DNA of 64,000 nt from Rhodocyclaceae bacterium (GCA_028713915.1 JAQTNK010000014.1:24849-88848); one strand, 5' to 3'. Positions 16,091 to 25,174 are shown, counted from the stretch's first letter. Program-made: numbers and translations. Notes: generated by a model from the sequence alone, not told the origin.

Positions 16091-18019
16091 ATGGAGGCTA
16101 GGGTGGTCAGGGAGTTGCAGGTCCTCATGCTCGAGGACGAACCGGCGGACGCCGAATTCGCCGAGCGGGCCTTGCGCAAGGCGGGCATCGTCTTCGCTTC
16201 GCTGCGGGTCGACAGCCGCGCCGCCTTCATCGCGGCGCTCGACGAGTTCTGCCCCGACGTCATTCTGGCCGATTACAAGCTGCCCGCCTTCGACGGCCTC
16301 ACGGCGCTCGGCATCGCGCGCGAGAAGGCGCCGCGGATTCCCTTCATCTTCGTTTCCGGCGCCATGGGCGAGGAGTTCGCCATCGAGACCCTTCACCAGG
16401 GCGCGGCCGACTACGTCCTCAAGGGCCATCTGTCCAAGCTGGTGCCGGCGGTCAATCGCGCCTTGCTCGATGCCGAAGAGCACCGCCGGCGCGAAGAGGC
16501 CGAGACGGCGCTGAAGGAAAGCGAAGAGCGCTTCCGCAACATGGCGGAATCGGCGCAGGACGGCATCGCCATCATCGATGCGGACGGCCTCGTCACGTAC
16601 TGGAACGCCGCAGCCGAGCGCATGTTCGGCTACCGCCAGGACGAACTGCTGGGCCGGAACATGCACGACCTGATCGTGCCGCAGCGCTTCCGCGACGCCT
16701 ACCGCAAGGGCTGGCCGGATTTCCGCGCCGGCGGACAGGGCGCCGTGATCGGCACGACTTTCGAAGTCGTGGGCTTGAAGAAGGAGGGCTGCGAGTTTCC
16801 CGTCGAGCTTTCAATTTCGGCGGCGCCGATCAAGGGCCAGTGGCATGCCATAGGCATTATCCGCGACATCAGCGAAAGAAAGCGCGGCGAACTGGCCTTG
16901 CGGCGCAGCAACCGCTTCCTGCGCACGCTCAGCCGCTGCAACGAAACCCTGGTCCATGCCGACGACGAACGCGAGCTGTTGCAGAGCATGTGCCGCGTCG
17001 TCGTCGAGGTCGGGGAATTCGCCCTGGCCTGGGTCGGCTTCACCGAGGACGGCGGCATGATCCGCTCCGTGGCGCAAGTCGGCCGCTGCGCCGGCGACTT
17101 CGTCAGCGCCCTGCCGATCGATGGCCAGGATGCGAAGCTCGCCGCCCAGCCGACGATCCGGGCCGTGCATACGGGCGAAATCCAGGTCATGCAGGACATC
17201 GCCGCCGCCGACTGTCCGGCCTGGCGCGACCGCGCGCTGGGCTGCGGCTACGGTTCGGCCATCGCCCTGCCGCTGCGGGCCGGCGGCGCCGTCATCGGCG
17301 CCTTGAACATCTACGCCGCCGAGACCGGCGGCTTCGGCGCCGAAGAGGTCGGCCTGCTGTCGGAACTGGCCGGCGATCTCGGCTTCGGCATCGCCATGCT
17401 GCGCGTGCGCGCGGCACGCGAGGAAGACGCCCACAAGCTGGAGCAGGCGCTGGAAGACACCATCCAGGCCATCGCCACCACCATCGAGGCGCGCGACCCC
17501 TACACTGCCGGCCACCAGAAGCGCGTCGCCCAGCTCGCCGCGGCCATCGCGCGCGACATGGGCCTGCCGGAGAACCGCATCACCGGCGTGCTGCGCGGCG
17601 CCGAGATCCATGACATCGGCAAGATCTACATTCCCTCGGAAATCCTCAGCCGTCCGGGGCGGCTTTCGGCGGCCGAGTTCAGCCTCATCAAGATCCATCC
17701 CCAGGTCGGCTACGACATCGTCAAGGAGATCGACTTTCCCTGGCCGGTGGCGGCGATGATCCTCCAGCACCACGAGCGCCTCGACGGCAGCGGCTACCCG
17801 AACGGCTTGCGCGGCGGCGAGCAGATCATCCTCGAAGCGAAAATCCTCGCCGTCGCCGACGTCGTCGATGCCATGGTCTCCCATCGTCCCTACCGCGCCG
17901 CGCTCGGCCTCGACGCCGCGCTCGAGGAAATCGAGCGCAACCGCGGCCGGCTCTACGACGAAGCGGTGGTGGACATCTGCTTGCGCCTGTTCCGCGCCAA
18001 GGGTTTTGCCTTCGTATAG
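16091..18019 (+). CDS. Response regulator REC-PAS-GAF-HD-GYP, c-di-GMP phosphodiesterase
   Basis: A 642-residue output protein of the cluster. An N-terminal receiver (about 7-125, Asp in VILADYKLPAFDG) is followed by PAS (about 145-260), GAF (about 275-430) and HD-GYP (about 445-640). The catalytic HD is in GAEIHDIGKIY, and HHERLDGSGYPNGLRG carries the GYP signature, so c-di-GMP hydrolysis is expected. It begins six bases after the Rcp1-like gene and is the last gene on the plus strand here, which makes lowering of c-di-GMP the likely readout of the upstream sensors. Confidence 0.92.
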   Translation: MEARVVRELQVLMLEDEPADAEFAERALRKAGIVFASLRVDSRAAFIAALDEFCPDVILADYKLPAFDGLTALGIAREKAPRIPFIFVSGAMGEEFAIETLHQGAADYVLKGHLSKLVPAVNRALLDAEEHRRREEAETALKESEERFRNMAESAQDGIAIIDADGLVTYWNAAAERMFGYRQDELLGRNMHDLIVPQRFRDAYRKGWPDFRAGGQGAVIGTTFEVVGLKKEGCEFPVELSISAAPIKGQWHAIGIIRDISERKRGELALRRSNRFLRTLSRCNETLVHADDERELLQSMCRVVVEVGEFALAWVGFTEDGGMIRSVAQVGRCAGDFVSALPIDGQDAKLAAQPTIRAVHTGEIQVMQDIAAADCPAWRDRALGCGYGSAIALPLRAGGAVIGALNIYAAETGGFGAEEVGLLSELAGDLGFGIAMLRVRAAREEDAHKLEQALEDTIQAIATTIEARDPYTAGHQKRVAQLAAAIARDMGLPENRITGVLRGAEIHDIGKIYIPSEILSRPGRLSAAEFSLIKIHPQVGYDIVKEIDFPWPVAAMILQHHERLDGSGYPNGLRGGEQIILEAKILAVADVVDAMVSHRPYRAALGLDAALEEIERNRGRLYDEAVVDICLRLFRAKGFAFV

Positions 18020-18056
18020 CGGGCGCGGCGGCTGCGGCGGCTGCCGCCGAAGCCCG
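18020..18056. terminator. GC-rich hairpin between convergent genes
   Basis: CGGCGGC (18035-18041) and GCCGCCG (18043-18049) form an inner stem, and CGGGC (18020-18024) pairs with GCCCG (18052-18056). It sits exactly between the convergent stops of the HD-GYP and bacteriohemerythrin genes. There is no T-run, so it is only a possible bidirectional terminator. Confidence 0.35.
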
Positions 18057-18058
18057 GC

Positions 18059-18469
18059 TCAGGCCTTGCCGCGGATGAAGCGGGCGTACTTGTCGTCTTC
18101 GGTCATGATGTGTTCCATGAGCCAGATGGTGACAAAGAGATTCAGCTTGAGCGGCGTGGTGTGGCTCTTGTGCAGGCGGATTTCGTCGAGCAGGCGGGTG
18201 ACGTCGGCGACGAGCCGACGGTGCAGGGCCTTATGGGCTTCGACATCGGGGTAGTGGTGCGCGGCGATGAATTGTTCTTCGCTGGCGAAATGGGTCTGCG
18301 TGTAGTCCAGCAATTGCTCGAGGGCGCGCTGCGCCGCATCGGTGCTGGCCTGGTCGAGCAGATGCCCGCTGCTGGCCGACCTGAACTGCTCGATCAGCTG
18401 AATCCAGCGCGCGTGCTGCGCATCCATCTCGGGGATGCCGATGCTGTACTTGGGATCTATCATGGCCAC
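18059..18469 (-). CDS. Bacteriohemerythrin
   Basis: A 136-residue four-helix protein that binds O2 at a di-iron centre. The iron ligands expected of the family are present: DAQHARW, HFASEEQFIAAHHYP, EAHKALHRRL and MEHIMTEDDKY. It is soluble and lacks a fused signalling domain. It is convergent with the HD-GYP operon. Single-domain bacteriohemerythrins store or deliver O2 or act as O2/NO sensors; a link with the neighbouring signalling operon is only positional. Confidence 0.92.
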   Translation of the reverse strand: MAMIDPKYSIGIPEMDAQHARWIQLIEQFRSASSGHLLDQASTDAAQRALEQLLDYTQTHFASEEQFIAAHHYPDVEAHKALHRRLVADVTRLLDEIRLHKSHTTPLKLNLFVTIWLMEHIMTEDDKYARFIRGKA

Positions 18470-18481
18470 GGCTGCTGCCGT

Positions 18482-19237
18482 CTATGCTGTTGTCGCCGGA
18501 TCCTGGCGATAGAAGAGTCGCAACTGATCATACACCTGCGGGTATTCGTCGCGCAGCAACGCCGGCGTCTGGAAGAAGGCCTCGGACATGACGGCGAAGA
18601 ATTCGGCGGGATGCTCGGCGGCGTAGGGGTCGAGGCGCGTCTTCTCGCCGCGGTCGACGCGGCGGCGGAAGTCGTCGAAAGCGGGCTCGAAGGCGGCGCT
18701 CCAGTCGCGCCGCGACATGCCTTCGTGCAGGGCGGGCAGGCCGTCGACGGCGCCGTTGCGCATGTCGAGCTTGTGGGCGAATTCGTGGATGACGACGTTG
18801 ATGCCATCGTGCGTCGCGCCGGCGTCGCACCAGGAGACGAGCACGGGACCGCCTTCCCAGGCTTCGCCGAGGACCTCGTCGTCGTATTCGTGAACGACGC
18901 CGGCTTCGTCCATGGTCTGGCGCGGGATGACGAAGTCGCCCGGATAGACGACGACGCCGAGCCAGCCGCGATACCAGTCGAGCCCGAGCTTGAGCACCAG
19001 CAGGCAGGCCTGCAGCGCGACGGCGAGCTGGACGTCGGCGGTGAGGACGAAGCCGCGGGCGCCGCTCCATTCCTTGGTGGCGACGAACGCGCGCGCCAGC
19101 TCGCGCAGTTGTTGCCGCTCGGCGGGAGTCAGGTGGCCGAGGAACGGCAGGCGCGCCTCGACGCGCCGCCATTGCTCCTCGCCGATGCGTATCTTGTCGA
19201 TGGCGCGCTTGCGGCGCCAGTCGCCGATGAATCCCAT
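18482..19237 (-). CDS. mtfA: MtfA-like zinc peptidase (M90 family)
   Basis: A 251-residue protein of the M90/MtfA family. E. coli MtfA binds the repressor Mlc and has aminopeptidase activity. The zinc-binding HExxH is in VIHEFAHKLDMRNG (near residue 150), and the downstream Glu is expected in HPAEFFAVMSEAFF. The start ATG at 19237 shares one base with the stop of the EamA transporter gene (TAATG), indicating coupling; the longer open frame up to 19867 runs antisense-shadowed through that gene and was rejected. Confidence 0.88.
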   Translation of the reverse strand: MGFIGDWRRKRAIDKIRIGEEQWRRVEARLPFLGHLTPAERQQLRELARAFVATKEWSGARGFVLTADVQLAVALQACLLVLKLGLDWYRGWLGVVVYPGDFVIPRQTMDEAGVVHEYDDEVLGEAWEGGPVLVSWCDAGATHDGINVVIHEFAHKLDMRNGAVDGLPALHEGMSRRDWSAAFEPAFDDFRRRVDRGEKTRLDPYAAEHPAEFFAVMSEAFFQTPALLRDEYPQVYDQLRLFYRQDPATTA

Positions 19238-20115
19238 TATCGCAGGCGGCGCGTGTTGAGCCAGATGCCGGTGAAGATGAGGACGATGCCAACGGCATGG
19301 TAGGCGGCCGGTCGTTCGTCGAGGAAGATCATCGACAGCACGATGCCGAAGGCGGGCATCAGGTGCAGGTAGAGTCCGGCCCGCGCCGGGCTGGTTTCGG
19401 CGACGCCGCGGTTCCAGAAGACATAGCCGAGGAAAGCCGGGAAGATGCCAGTGTAGGCGATGCCGGCGAAGGCGGCGGGCGTGGGGGCAATAAAGCGGCC
19501 GGCGGCGATTTCCCACGCATAGGCGGGCGCCAGCGCCAGCAGGCCGACGACGGTGATGGCGGCGAGAAAGGACATCGGGTGCACTGCCGGCCGGTGCGGC
19601 AGCATCAGCGTATAGCCGGCCCAGGCCAGCACCGAGACGAGTATCCAGATGTCGCCGGCATTGAGGCGCAGGTGCGCCAGCGTGGCCGCGTCGCCGTGGG
19701 CGACGATGGCGGTGACGCCGAGGAAGGACGCCGCCACGCCGATGGCCTCGACGGGCCGCAGGCGCTTGCCGAGGAAGGCCCAGCCGAGAACGACGATGAC
19801 GACCGGGATGAAGGAGTTGAGCAGCAGGCCGTTGATGACGGTGGTGTATTGCAGGCCGACGTAGCACAGCGCATTGTAGCAGGCGGTGCCGAGAATGCCG
19901 AAGGGAATCAGCCAGCGCCAGGCGGCGGCCAGGCGCGGCCAGTCGCGCCGCAAGTGCGGCCAGGCGAAGGGCAGGATGAGGAGCAGCGCGATGGTCCAGC
20001 GCCAGAACGACAGGGCGACCGGCGGCACGGTGTCGCGGAAGGCGCGGCCGACGATCCAGTTGCCGGCCCAGAACAGGTTGGCCAGCGTCAGCAGCAAGTA
20101 GGGCGAGGCGCGCAT
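19237..20115 (-). CDS. EamA-family (DMT superfamily) transporter
   Basis: A 292-residue integral membrane protein with about ten predicted helices arranged as two EamA repeats (about 5-135 and 145-285). The N-terminal LANLFWAGNWIVGRAFRD and the helix GILGTACYNALCYVGLQYT are characteristic. Family members export amino acids, metabolites or drugs; the substrate is not evident. Start ATG 20115; the stop overlaps the start of mtfA by one base. Confidence 0.87.
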   Translation of the reverse strand: MRASPYLLLTLANLFWAGNWIVGRAFRDTVPPVALSFWRWTIALLLILPFAWPHLRRDWPRLAAAWRWLIPFGILGTACYNALCYVGLQYTTVINGLLLNSFIPVVIVVLGWAFLGKRLRPVEAIGVAASFLGVTAIVAHGDAATLAHLRLNAGDIWILVSVLAWAGYTLMLPHRPAVHPMSFLAAITVVGLLALAPAYAWEIAAGRFIAPTPAAFAGIAYTGIFPAFLGYVFWNRGVAETSPARAGLYLHLMPAFGIVLSMIFLDERPAAYHAVGIVLIFTGIWLNTRRLR

Positions 20116-20121
20116 GAATGG

Positions 20122-20147
20122 AAAACGGGGGCCGCAGCCCCCGTTTT
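20122..20147 (-). terminator. Rho-independent terminator after ppiC
   Basis: A perfect 11-bp stem, AAAACGGGGGC (20122-20132) and GCCCCCGTTTT (20137-20147), with a four-base CGCA loop. Read on the minus strand it lies 19 bp past the ppiC stop and ends in a T-run, the classical intrinsic form. It is symmetrical enough to work in both directions. Confidence 0.85.
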
Positions 20148-20165
20148 TCTGGGCGTCGAAGCGGC

Positions 20166-20975
20166 TTACTCGACCTTCGCCTTGGCGCGCAGGTCGGCGA
20201 TGTGCTGCTCGACCATCTTCTGCTGCAGGCGCTGGGCGATCTGGCCCTTGACCTCTTCGAACGCCGGCGCCTTGAGTTCGCGCGTGTCGTCGAGCATGAT
20301 GACGTGGTAGCCGAAGTCGCTCTTCACCGGCGTCTGGGTGAACTTGCCTTTTTCGAGCTTCACCAGCGCGTCGGAGAAAGGCTTGACGTAGCTGCTCGGC
20401 GTGGCCCAGCCGAGGTCGCCGCCGCGGTCCTTGGAGCCCGGATCCTTCGACTGCTTGGCGAGTTCGTCGAACTTCTCGCCCTTGTTGAGCTTGTCGATGA
20501 TGGCCTTGGCCTCGTCGTCGCTTTCGACCAGGATGTGGCGCGCCTTGTACTCCTTGTCGCCGAGCGTGGCGCGGATGGTGTCGTATTCCTTCTTGATGGC
20601 CTCGTCGGTGATCGGGTGGCTACGCACGTAGTCGTTGAGGTAGGCGCCGATCAGCACGCCCTGGCGGGCCAGCTGGATCTGCGCTTGCACGTCGGTCTTC
20701 TTTTCGAAGCCCTTCTTCTGGGCTTCCTGGGCCAGGACTTCGCGGCGCACCAGTTCTTCGCGCACGGCGTTGCGCAGTTGCGGGGAATCGGGCTGGCCTT
20801 GCGCGATCTGCGCGGCGACGATGGCGTTGGCGCGTACGCTCGGAATGGCCTTGCCGTTGACGACGGCGATCGTATCCTCGGCGTCGGCGCTCTTCTCCTT
20901 CTTGGCCAGCGCGGGGGCGGCGGCCAGCGCCAGGGCGAGAGCGGCTAGGTAGGCGTAGCGAATGGGGCGGTTCAT
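20166..20975 (-). CDS. Parvulin-type periplasmic peptidyl-prolyl isomerase
   Basis: A 269-residue PpiC/SurA-like foldase. A signal peptide (about residues 1-25, hydrophobic core then APALAKK) directs it to the periplasm. A SurA-like N-terminal helical region (about 30-130) precedes the parvulin domain (about 138-235), with YKARHILVESDDEAKAII, FDELAKQSKDPGS, GGDLGWA and FGYHVIMLDD all present. It is the distal gene of the yciB-yciI-bolA-ppiC cluster conserved in betaproteobacteria. Confidence 0.9.
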   Translation of the reverse strand: MNRPIRYAYLAALALALAAAPALAKKEKSADAEDTIAVVNGKAIPSVRANAIVAAQIAQGQPDSPQLRNAVREELVRREVLAQEAQKKGFEKKTDVQAQIQLARQGVLIGAYLNDYVRSHPITDEAIKKEYDTIRATLGDKEYKARHILVESDDEAKAIIDKLNKGEKFDELAKQSKDPGSKDRGGDLGWATPSSYVKPFSDALVKLEKGKFTQTPVKSDFGYHVIMLDDTRELKAPAFEEVKGQIAQRLQQKMVEQHIADLRAKAKVE

Positions 20976-20991
20976 CTGTAATCCTCAGCTG

Positions 20992-21258
20992 TCAGGTTTC
21001 TTCGGGGGTCTTGGCGGCGATGCTCAAGGCATGGATATCGTTCTTCATTAGCGCGCCGAGAGCATCATACACCATACGATGACGCTCCATCACGCCCTTG
21101 CCGGCGAACTGCGCCGATACGATTGTCATGACGAAATGGCCGCCGCCGGCGCGGGCGCCGGCATGGCCGGCATGGCGGGCGGAGTCGTCGCGGATCTCCA
21201 GGCGCACGGCGCAAAGCGGCGCGAGACGCTCGCGCATGGCCGCAATCACGTCGCTCAT
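20992..21258 (-). CDS. BolA family protein
   Basis: An 88-residue BolA-like protein; the family partners monothiol glutaredoxins in Fe-S handling and can act as transcription regulators. The core [28 protein letters not shown] contains the family's conserved HRxVY motif. The start ATG at 21258 overlaps the yciI stop (ATGA); the longer open frame from 21339 lies inside yciI and was rejected. ppiC follows 16 bp downstream. Confidence 0.88.
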   Translation of the reverse strand: MSDVIAAMRERLAPLCAVRLEIRDDSARHAGHAGARAGGGHFVMTIVSAQFAGKGVMERHRMVYDALGALMKNDIHALSIAAKTPEET

Positions 21259-21557
21259 TTCGGCAAGACGAGCTTGAAAGGCTTGACGGCGACGCCGGCA
21301 TAGACGCCGGCGGCGACGTAGGGATCGGCCGCGGCCCACGCCTGCGCGGCGGCCAGCGAATCGAATTCGGCAACGATCAGGCTGCCCGAAAAGCCGGCCG
21401 GGCCGGGATCGGGCGCGTCGATGGCCGGGCAGGGGCCGGCCAGGACCAGGCGCCCCGCGGCTTGCAGCTGCTCGAGGCGGGCGAGGTGCTCGGGCCGCGC
21501 CGCCAGGCGCTTGTCGAGACTGCCGGCATGGTCTTCGCCGATGATCGCATACAGCAT
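21255..21557 (-). CDS. YciI family protein
   Basis: A 100-residue YciI-like protein, a ferredoxin-like (dimeric alpha-beta barrel) fold. It begins [25 protein letters not shown] and has the [34 protein letters not shown] pattern of the family. The biochemical role is unclear. It is translationally coupled on both sides: TAATG overlap with yciB and ATGA overlap with bolA. Confidence 0.88.
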   Translation of the reverse strand: MLYAIIGEDHAGSLDKRLAARPEHLARLEQLQAAGRLVLAGPCPAIDAPDPGPAGFSGSLIVAEFDSLAAAQAWAAADPYVAAGVYAGVAVKPFKLVLPK

Positions 21558-22093
21558 TACGGTTTCTCCTCGCTGACGTACTTGGCGAGCCAGAGGCCCT
21601 GGCCGAAGATGAAGACCAGCATCAGTCCCATGCCGCCGAAGAGCTTGAAGTTTACCCAGGTGTCGGTGGGATAGTGGAAGGCGATGAAAAGGTTGGCAAC
21701 GCCCATGAGGGCGAAGAACACGGCCCAGGCGAGATTGAGGCGGCCCCACAGCGCGTCGGGCAGCGCCACCTGCTCTTCGAGCATGCGCCGGATCAGGTTC
21801 TTGCCGAGCAATTTGGCCGAAACGAAAAGCGTCGCGGCGAACAGCCAGTACAGCACCGTCGGCTTCCACTTGATGAAAGTCTCGTCGTGCAGCACCAGGG
21901 TGGCGCCGCCGAAAAAGACGATGAGGCCGAGGCTGACCCAGAGCATGGCGTCGACCTTGCCGTGCCGCCACCAGACCCAGGCGATCTGCGCGAACGTCGC
22001 GGCGATGGCGACGCCCGTGGCGACGTAGATGCCGGCCAGCTTGAAGGCGGCAAAGAAAAGGATGACGGGGAAGAGGTCGAAGAGGAATTTCAT
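21557..22093 (-). CDS. yciB: Septation protein A / inner membrane protein YciB
   Basis: A 178-residue inner membrane protein of the YciB (IspZ, intracellular septation A) family, linked to envelope maintenance and division. Five helices are visible, starting [21 protein letters not shown]. Conserved stretches are [25 protein letters not shown] and [21 protein letters not shown]. Its stop shares a base with the yciI start. A TATAAT (minus strand, 22107-22102) sits so close that the message may be leaderless. Confidence 0.92.
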   Translation of the reverse strand: MKFLFDLFPVILFFAAFKLAGIYVATGVAIAATFAQIAWVWWRHGKVDAMLWVSLGLIVFFGGATLVLHDETFIKWKPTVLYWLFAATLFVSAKLLGKNLIRRMLEEQVALPDALWGRLNLAWAVFFALMGVANLFIAFHYPTDTWVNFKLFGGMGLMLVFIFGQGLWLAKYVSEEKP

Positions 22094-22101
22094 GGGGCGT
22101 G

Positions 22102-22107
22102 ATTATA
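22102..22107 (-). promoter_or_regulatory. -10 element of the yciB-yciI-bolA-ppiC operon
   Basis: The minus strand reads TATAAT here, a perfect -10 hexamer only eight bases before the yciB ATG at 22093. No good -35 is seen at 17 bp. If used, transcription would start one to three bases from the ATG. Confidence 0.5.
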
Positions 22108-22146
22108 GTCGCCCGCTTCCCCGGGAAAGGGGGCGAGGGATGGTCG

Positions 22147-22539
22147 TTATTTCTTGCCGAAATTCAGCGCCGCGGAATTGATGCAATAGCGCAGCCCGGA
22201 CGGCTGCGGGCCGTCGGGGAAGACGTGGCCGAGATGGGCGCCGCATTGGCCGCAAGTGACTTCGGTGCGGCGCATGCCGTGGCTGGCATTGACGGCCTCG
22301 TCGACTTCGGCAGCCGGCAGCGGCGTCGTGAAGCTCGGCCAGCCGCAGCCGGCATCGAACTTGTGCGCCGAGTCGAACAGCGGCGCGCCGCAGCAGACGC
22401 AGCGATAGATGCCATCGTCATGGCTGTTCCAGTAGGCGCCGGAAAACGGGCGCTCGGTGCCCTTGGCGCGGGCGACGCGGAATTGCTCCGGCGTCAGCAA
22501 CGCGCGCCATTCGGCGTCGGTCTTCACTATCTTCGGCAT
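22147..22539 (-). CDS. msrB: Peptide-methionine (R)-S-oxide reductase MsrB
   Basis: A 130-residue MsrB that reduces methionine-R-sulfoxide in proteins. Two zinc-binding CxxC pairs (CVCC and CGQC) and the catalytic Cys in [12 protein letters not shown] are present, along with [12 protein letters not shown] and [11 protein letters not shown]. The start ATG at 22539 lies divergent from dadA. The frame continues much further upstream, but only as an antisense shadow of dadA. Confidence 0.95.
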   Translation of the reverse strand: MPKIVKTDAEWRALLTPEQFRVARAKGTERPFSGAYWNSHDDGIYRCVCCGAPLFDSAHKFDAGCGWPSFTTPLPAAEVDEAVNASHGMRRTEVTCGQCGAHLGHVFPDGPQPSGLRYCINSAALNFGKK

Positions 22540-22549
22540 CGCGGCTCCG

Positions 22550-22555
22550 TATAAT
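22550..22555 (+). promoter_or_regulatory. -10 element upstream of dadA
   Basis: A perfect TATAAT 73 bp before the dadA ATG, in the msrB-dadA divergent spacer. The -35 at 17 bp falls in the msrB 5' end and is not recognisable, so an activator may be needed. The deduced leader of about 65 nt contains a 23-codon ORF (22566-22637) that overlaps the dadA start. Confidence 0.45.
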
Positions 22556-22627
22556 CGGCAGATCGATGATTGGGAGCCATTTTCACATGCGCAAGTTCCT
22601 TTGCAAACTTCCGGAGGCGCCGACGCG

Positions 22628-23878
22628 ATGCGCGTAGTCGTCCTTGGGGCCGGCCTGATCGGCGTTTCTTCCGCCTGGTATCTGGCCGCGGATGGCCATG
22701 AAGTGACGGTCATCGACCGCCAGCCGGACGCGGCGCTGGAAACCAGCTTCGCCAACGGCGGCCAGATTTCGACCAGCCACGCCGAGCCCTGGGCCAATCC
22801 CGGCGCGCCGTGGCAGGCGCTGAAATGGCTGGGGCGCGAGGATTCGCCGCTGTTGTGGCGCCTGCGCGCCGACGCCGCGCAATGGGCCTGGGGCCTGCGC
22901 TTCCTCGCCGAATGCCGGCCGGCGCGCACGCGCGCCAACATGGTCGCCATCCTGCGCCTGGCGCTGCACAGCCGCGAACGCCTGGGGGCGCTGCGCCGCG
23001 AACTCGGCTTCGAATACGACCACTTGACGCGCGGCATCCTGCACTACTACACCGATGCCCGCGAGTTCGAGCGCGCCTTGCCGCAGGCGGAACTGATGCG
23101 CCGATACGGCTGCGAACGCATGCCGAAGAGCGCCGCCGAATGCCTGGAGATCGAGCCGGCGCTCAAGGATTCGACCGTTCCCATCGTCGGCGGCACCTAC
23201 ACGGCCGCCGACGAATCGGGCGATGCGCGCAAGTTCGCGCAGGCGCTGGCGCGCCGCTGCGCCGAAAAAGGCGTGACGTTCCGCTACGGACAGGCCATCG
23301 AAGCCTTGACCGCGTCTGCCGGCGGCATCGACGGCGTGCGCCTGGCCGGCGGCGCGACGGTTGCAGCCGACGCCTACGTCGTTGCGCTCGGCAGCTATTC
23401 GCCGTTGCTGCTGAAGCCGCTTGGGCTGACGCTGCCCGTCTATCCCGCCAAGGGCTATTCGGCGACGATTCCGCTGGATGCCGACGCGCCGGCGCCGACG
23501 GTGAGCCTGACCGACGACGGCCACAAGATCGTCTTCTCGCGCCTGGGGCCGCGGCTGCGCGTGGCGGGCACGGCGGAGTTCGCCGGCTACGATACGTCGG
23601 TCAATGCGGCGCGCTGCGCGGCCATCGTGCGGCGGGTCGGCGCGATATTTCCGCGCCTGGCGCAAGGCGACGGCATCGAATACTGGGCGGGGCTGCGGCC
23701 GGCGACGCCGGGCAACGTGCCGCAGGTGGGGCGGGCGAAGATGGTCGACAAGCTTTATCTGAATACCGGCCACGGCACGCTGGGCTGGACCATGGCCTGC
23801 GGTTCGGGGAGTTTGCTCGCCGACCTCGTCGCCGGCCGGTCGCCGGAAATCGATCCGGCGCCTTACGCTATCGCTTGA
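22628..23878 (+). CDS. dadA: D-amino acid dehydrogenase (DadA family)
   Basis: A 416-residue FAD enzyme that oxidises D-amino acids to keto acids and passes electrons to the respiratory chain. The Rossmann motif [20 protein letters not shown] is at the N-terminus, followed by [22 protein letters not shown], and the C-terminal [17 protein letters not shown] is typical of DadA. The start ATG at 22628 has GGAGG at 22613-22617 (ten-base spacing). It is a single gene here, without the alanine racemase partner dadX. The open frame upstream to 22457 is antisense to msrB. Confidence 0.92.
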   Translation: MRVVVLGAGLIGVSSAWYLAADGHEVTVIDRQPDAALETSFANGGQISTSHAEPWANPGAPWQALKWLGREDSPLLWRLRADAAQWAWGLRFLAECRPARTRANMVAILRLALHSRERLGALRRELGFEYDHLTRGILHYYTDAREFERALPQAELMRRYGCERMPKSAAECLEIEPALKDSTVPIVGGTYTAADESGDARKFAQALARRCAEKGVTFRYGQAIEALTASAGGIDGVRLAGGATVAADAYVVALGSYSPLLLKPLGLTLPVYPAKGYSATIPLDADAPAPTVSLTDDGHKIVFSRLGPRLRVAGTAEFAGYDTSVNAARCAAIVRRVGAIFPRLAQGDGIEYWAGLRPATPGNVPQVGRAKMVDKLYLNTGHGTLGWTMACGSGSLLADLVAGRSPEIDPAPYAIA

Positions 23879-23929
23879 TTCGCTGTCGCCTTGCGCATGT
23901 CCGCGGCAATGATGTGAACCGCCGAGGCG

Positions 23930-23958
23930 ACGAGACGCGGAGAAAATCTCCGTCTCGT
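23930..23958. terminator. Bidirectional terminator-like hairpin
   Basis: ACGAGAC (23930-23936) pairs with GTCTCGT (23952-23958), and inside it GGAGA (23939-23943) with TCTCC (23947-23951), with a two-base bulge and AAA loop. It lies between the convergent dadA and DUF2863 genes and is followed by a short T-run on the plus strand, consistent with termination for both. Confidence 0.55.
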
Positions 23959-23989
23959 TTGTGGTCTCGGCGCCTCCGCGCCGCCGCGG

Positions 23990-25174
23990 TCAGTGCAAAT
24001 GCCGCGGTGCGGTTTCCGCCTGTTCTTCGGGCAGTTCGGCATGCACCGGTTCGCCCTCGGGGTTCGGATAGAGCGGGGCGCCGCAGTCGTCGCAGTATTC
24101 GAGCGGGAAACGGTCGTCGAGGGCGACGATGTCCTTCATGCCGGCTTCGCGCAGCACGAGCTCGATCTGGGCCGGCGCGTCCGAGGACTCGTCCTCCGCT
24201 TCGAGCAGGGGCCAGACCACGCCGTGCACGACGTCGGTCGCCTGGCTGAGCGTGAAGCCGACGCGGTATTCCTCGATCTGGCGATCGTAGAAAGGCGCAA
24301 CGACGGCGCGCAGATCGGTGGCGGCGACGTTCAGCGTGGTTTGCAGGAAGGCCACGGCGGCGCGCAGGGAATAGGGACGCGAGGCGCGGTCGGCTTCGCG
24401 CGCCGCCGCGTGGTAGGGCTGCGGCAGCAACAGTTCGGTGGCGCAGGCGGGCAGCAGCGGGCGCAGCGCGTCGCCGCCCTGGAGGCGCCATTGCTTGATC
24501 GAATCGGCGCGGCTGCCGTCCTCTTCCTGCCAGCGGAACATCGGCGTGCCGCGCGTGGCGGCGACGGCGCCGATCAGGTAGCGGGTGTCGGAGAGGAAGT
24601 TGACGGTCTCGGGCATCACGCCGGGATCGAGCTTGACGTCGCGGCCATGCAGCGCGGCCTTGGCCAGCTTCTCGGCCAGCGCCGCCGTTTCGGCGTAGCT
24701 CTGCGGCAACTGGTCGGGGCTGAAGAGAAAGTTGGCGAGGCCGAGGCGCGCATCCTTGGCCAGCACATGGGCCTGCAAGTGCACGCGGGCGCTGGATAGC
24801 GCCTCCGCGGCGATCGGACCCGACGGGATGGTGTAGCGCGACCAGGCCAGCACGGGAGCGGCGATCAGCAGCACGTCCTGATGCTTGACGACGCCTTCGG
24901 CGGCGTCGATATGGCGGCTCTCGCAACAGGACTCGATGGTGTCGGCGAGCTCGTCGTAGGCGCGGCCGCCGACGCCGTAGAGGTGGTCGAGCGCGCCGGT
25001 CAGCGCCGCTTCGTCGCCGTCGGCGAGCAGGCGGTCGACCAGCGTCGCCAGGCGCGTTTCCCAGAACGCGTCCTCGATGCGGCTGCTCGATTGCGACAAA
25101 CTCATGGCCAGCCGGATCAGGTGTTCGGTGTCGGGCGTCTGCTTGGAGCGACGGGTGAAGCGAGGGCGTTTCAT
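23990..25174 (-). CDS. DUF2863 family protein
   Basis: A protein of about 394 residues that matches DUF2863, a family largely restricted to betaproteobacteria and without known function. It is soluble, with a basic N-terminus (MKRPRFTRRSK) and a C-terminal EYCDDCGAPLYPNPEGEP stretch whose CxxC could bind metal. I chose ATG 25174; ATG 25186 and 25234 are also in frame and none has a clear Shine-Dalgarno sequence. It is divergent from the phosphate uptake operon. Confidence 0.78.
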   Translation of the reverse strand: MKRPRFTRRSKQTPDTEHLIRLAMSLSQSSSRIEDAFWETRLATLVDRLLADGDEAALTGALDHLYGVGGRAYDELADTIESCCESRHIDAAEGVVKHQDVLLIAAPVLAWSRYTIPSGPIAAEALSSARVHLQAHVLAKDARLGLANFLFSPDQLPQSYAETAALAEKLAKAALHGRDVKLDPGVMPETVNFLSDTRYLIGAVAATRGTPMFRWQEEDGSRADSIKQWRLQGGDALRPLLPACATELLLPQPYHAAAREADRASRPYSLRAAVAFLQTTLNVAATDLRAVVAPFYDRQIEEYRVGFTLSQATDVVHGVVWPLLEAEDESSDAPAQIELVLREAGMKDIVALDDRFPLEYCDDCGAPLYPNPEGEPVHAELPEEQAETAPRHLH

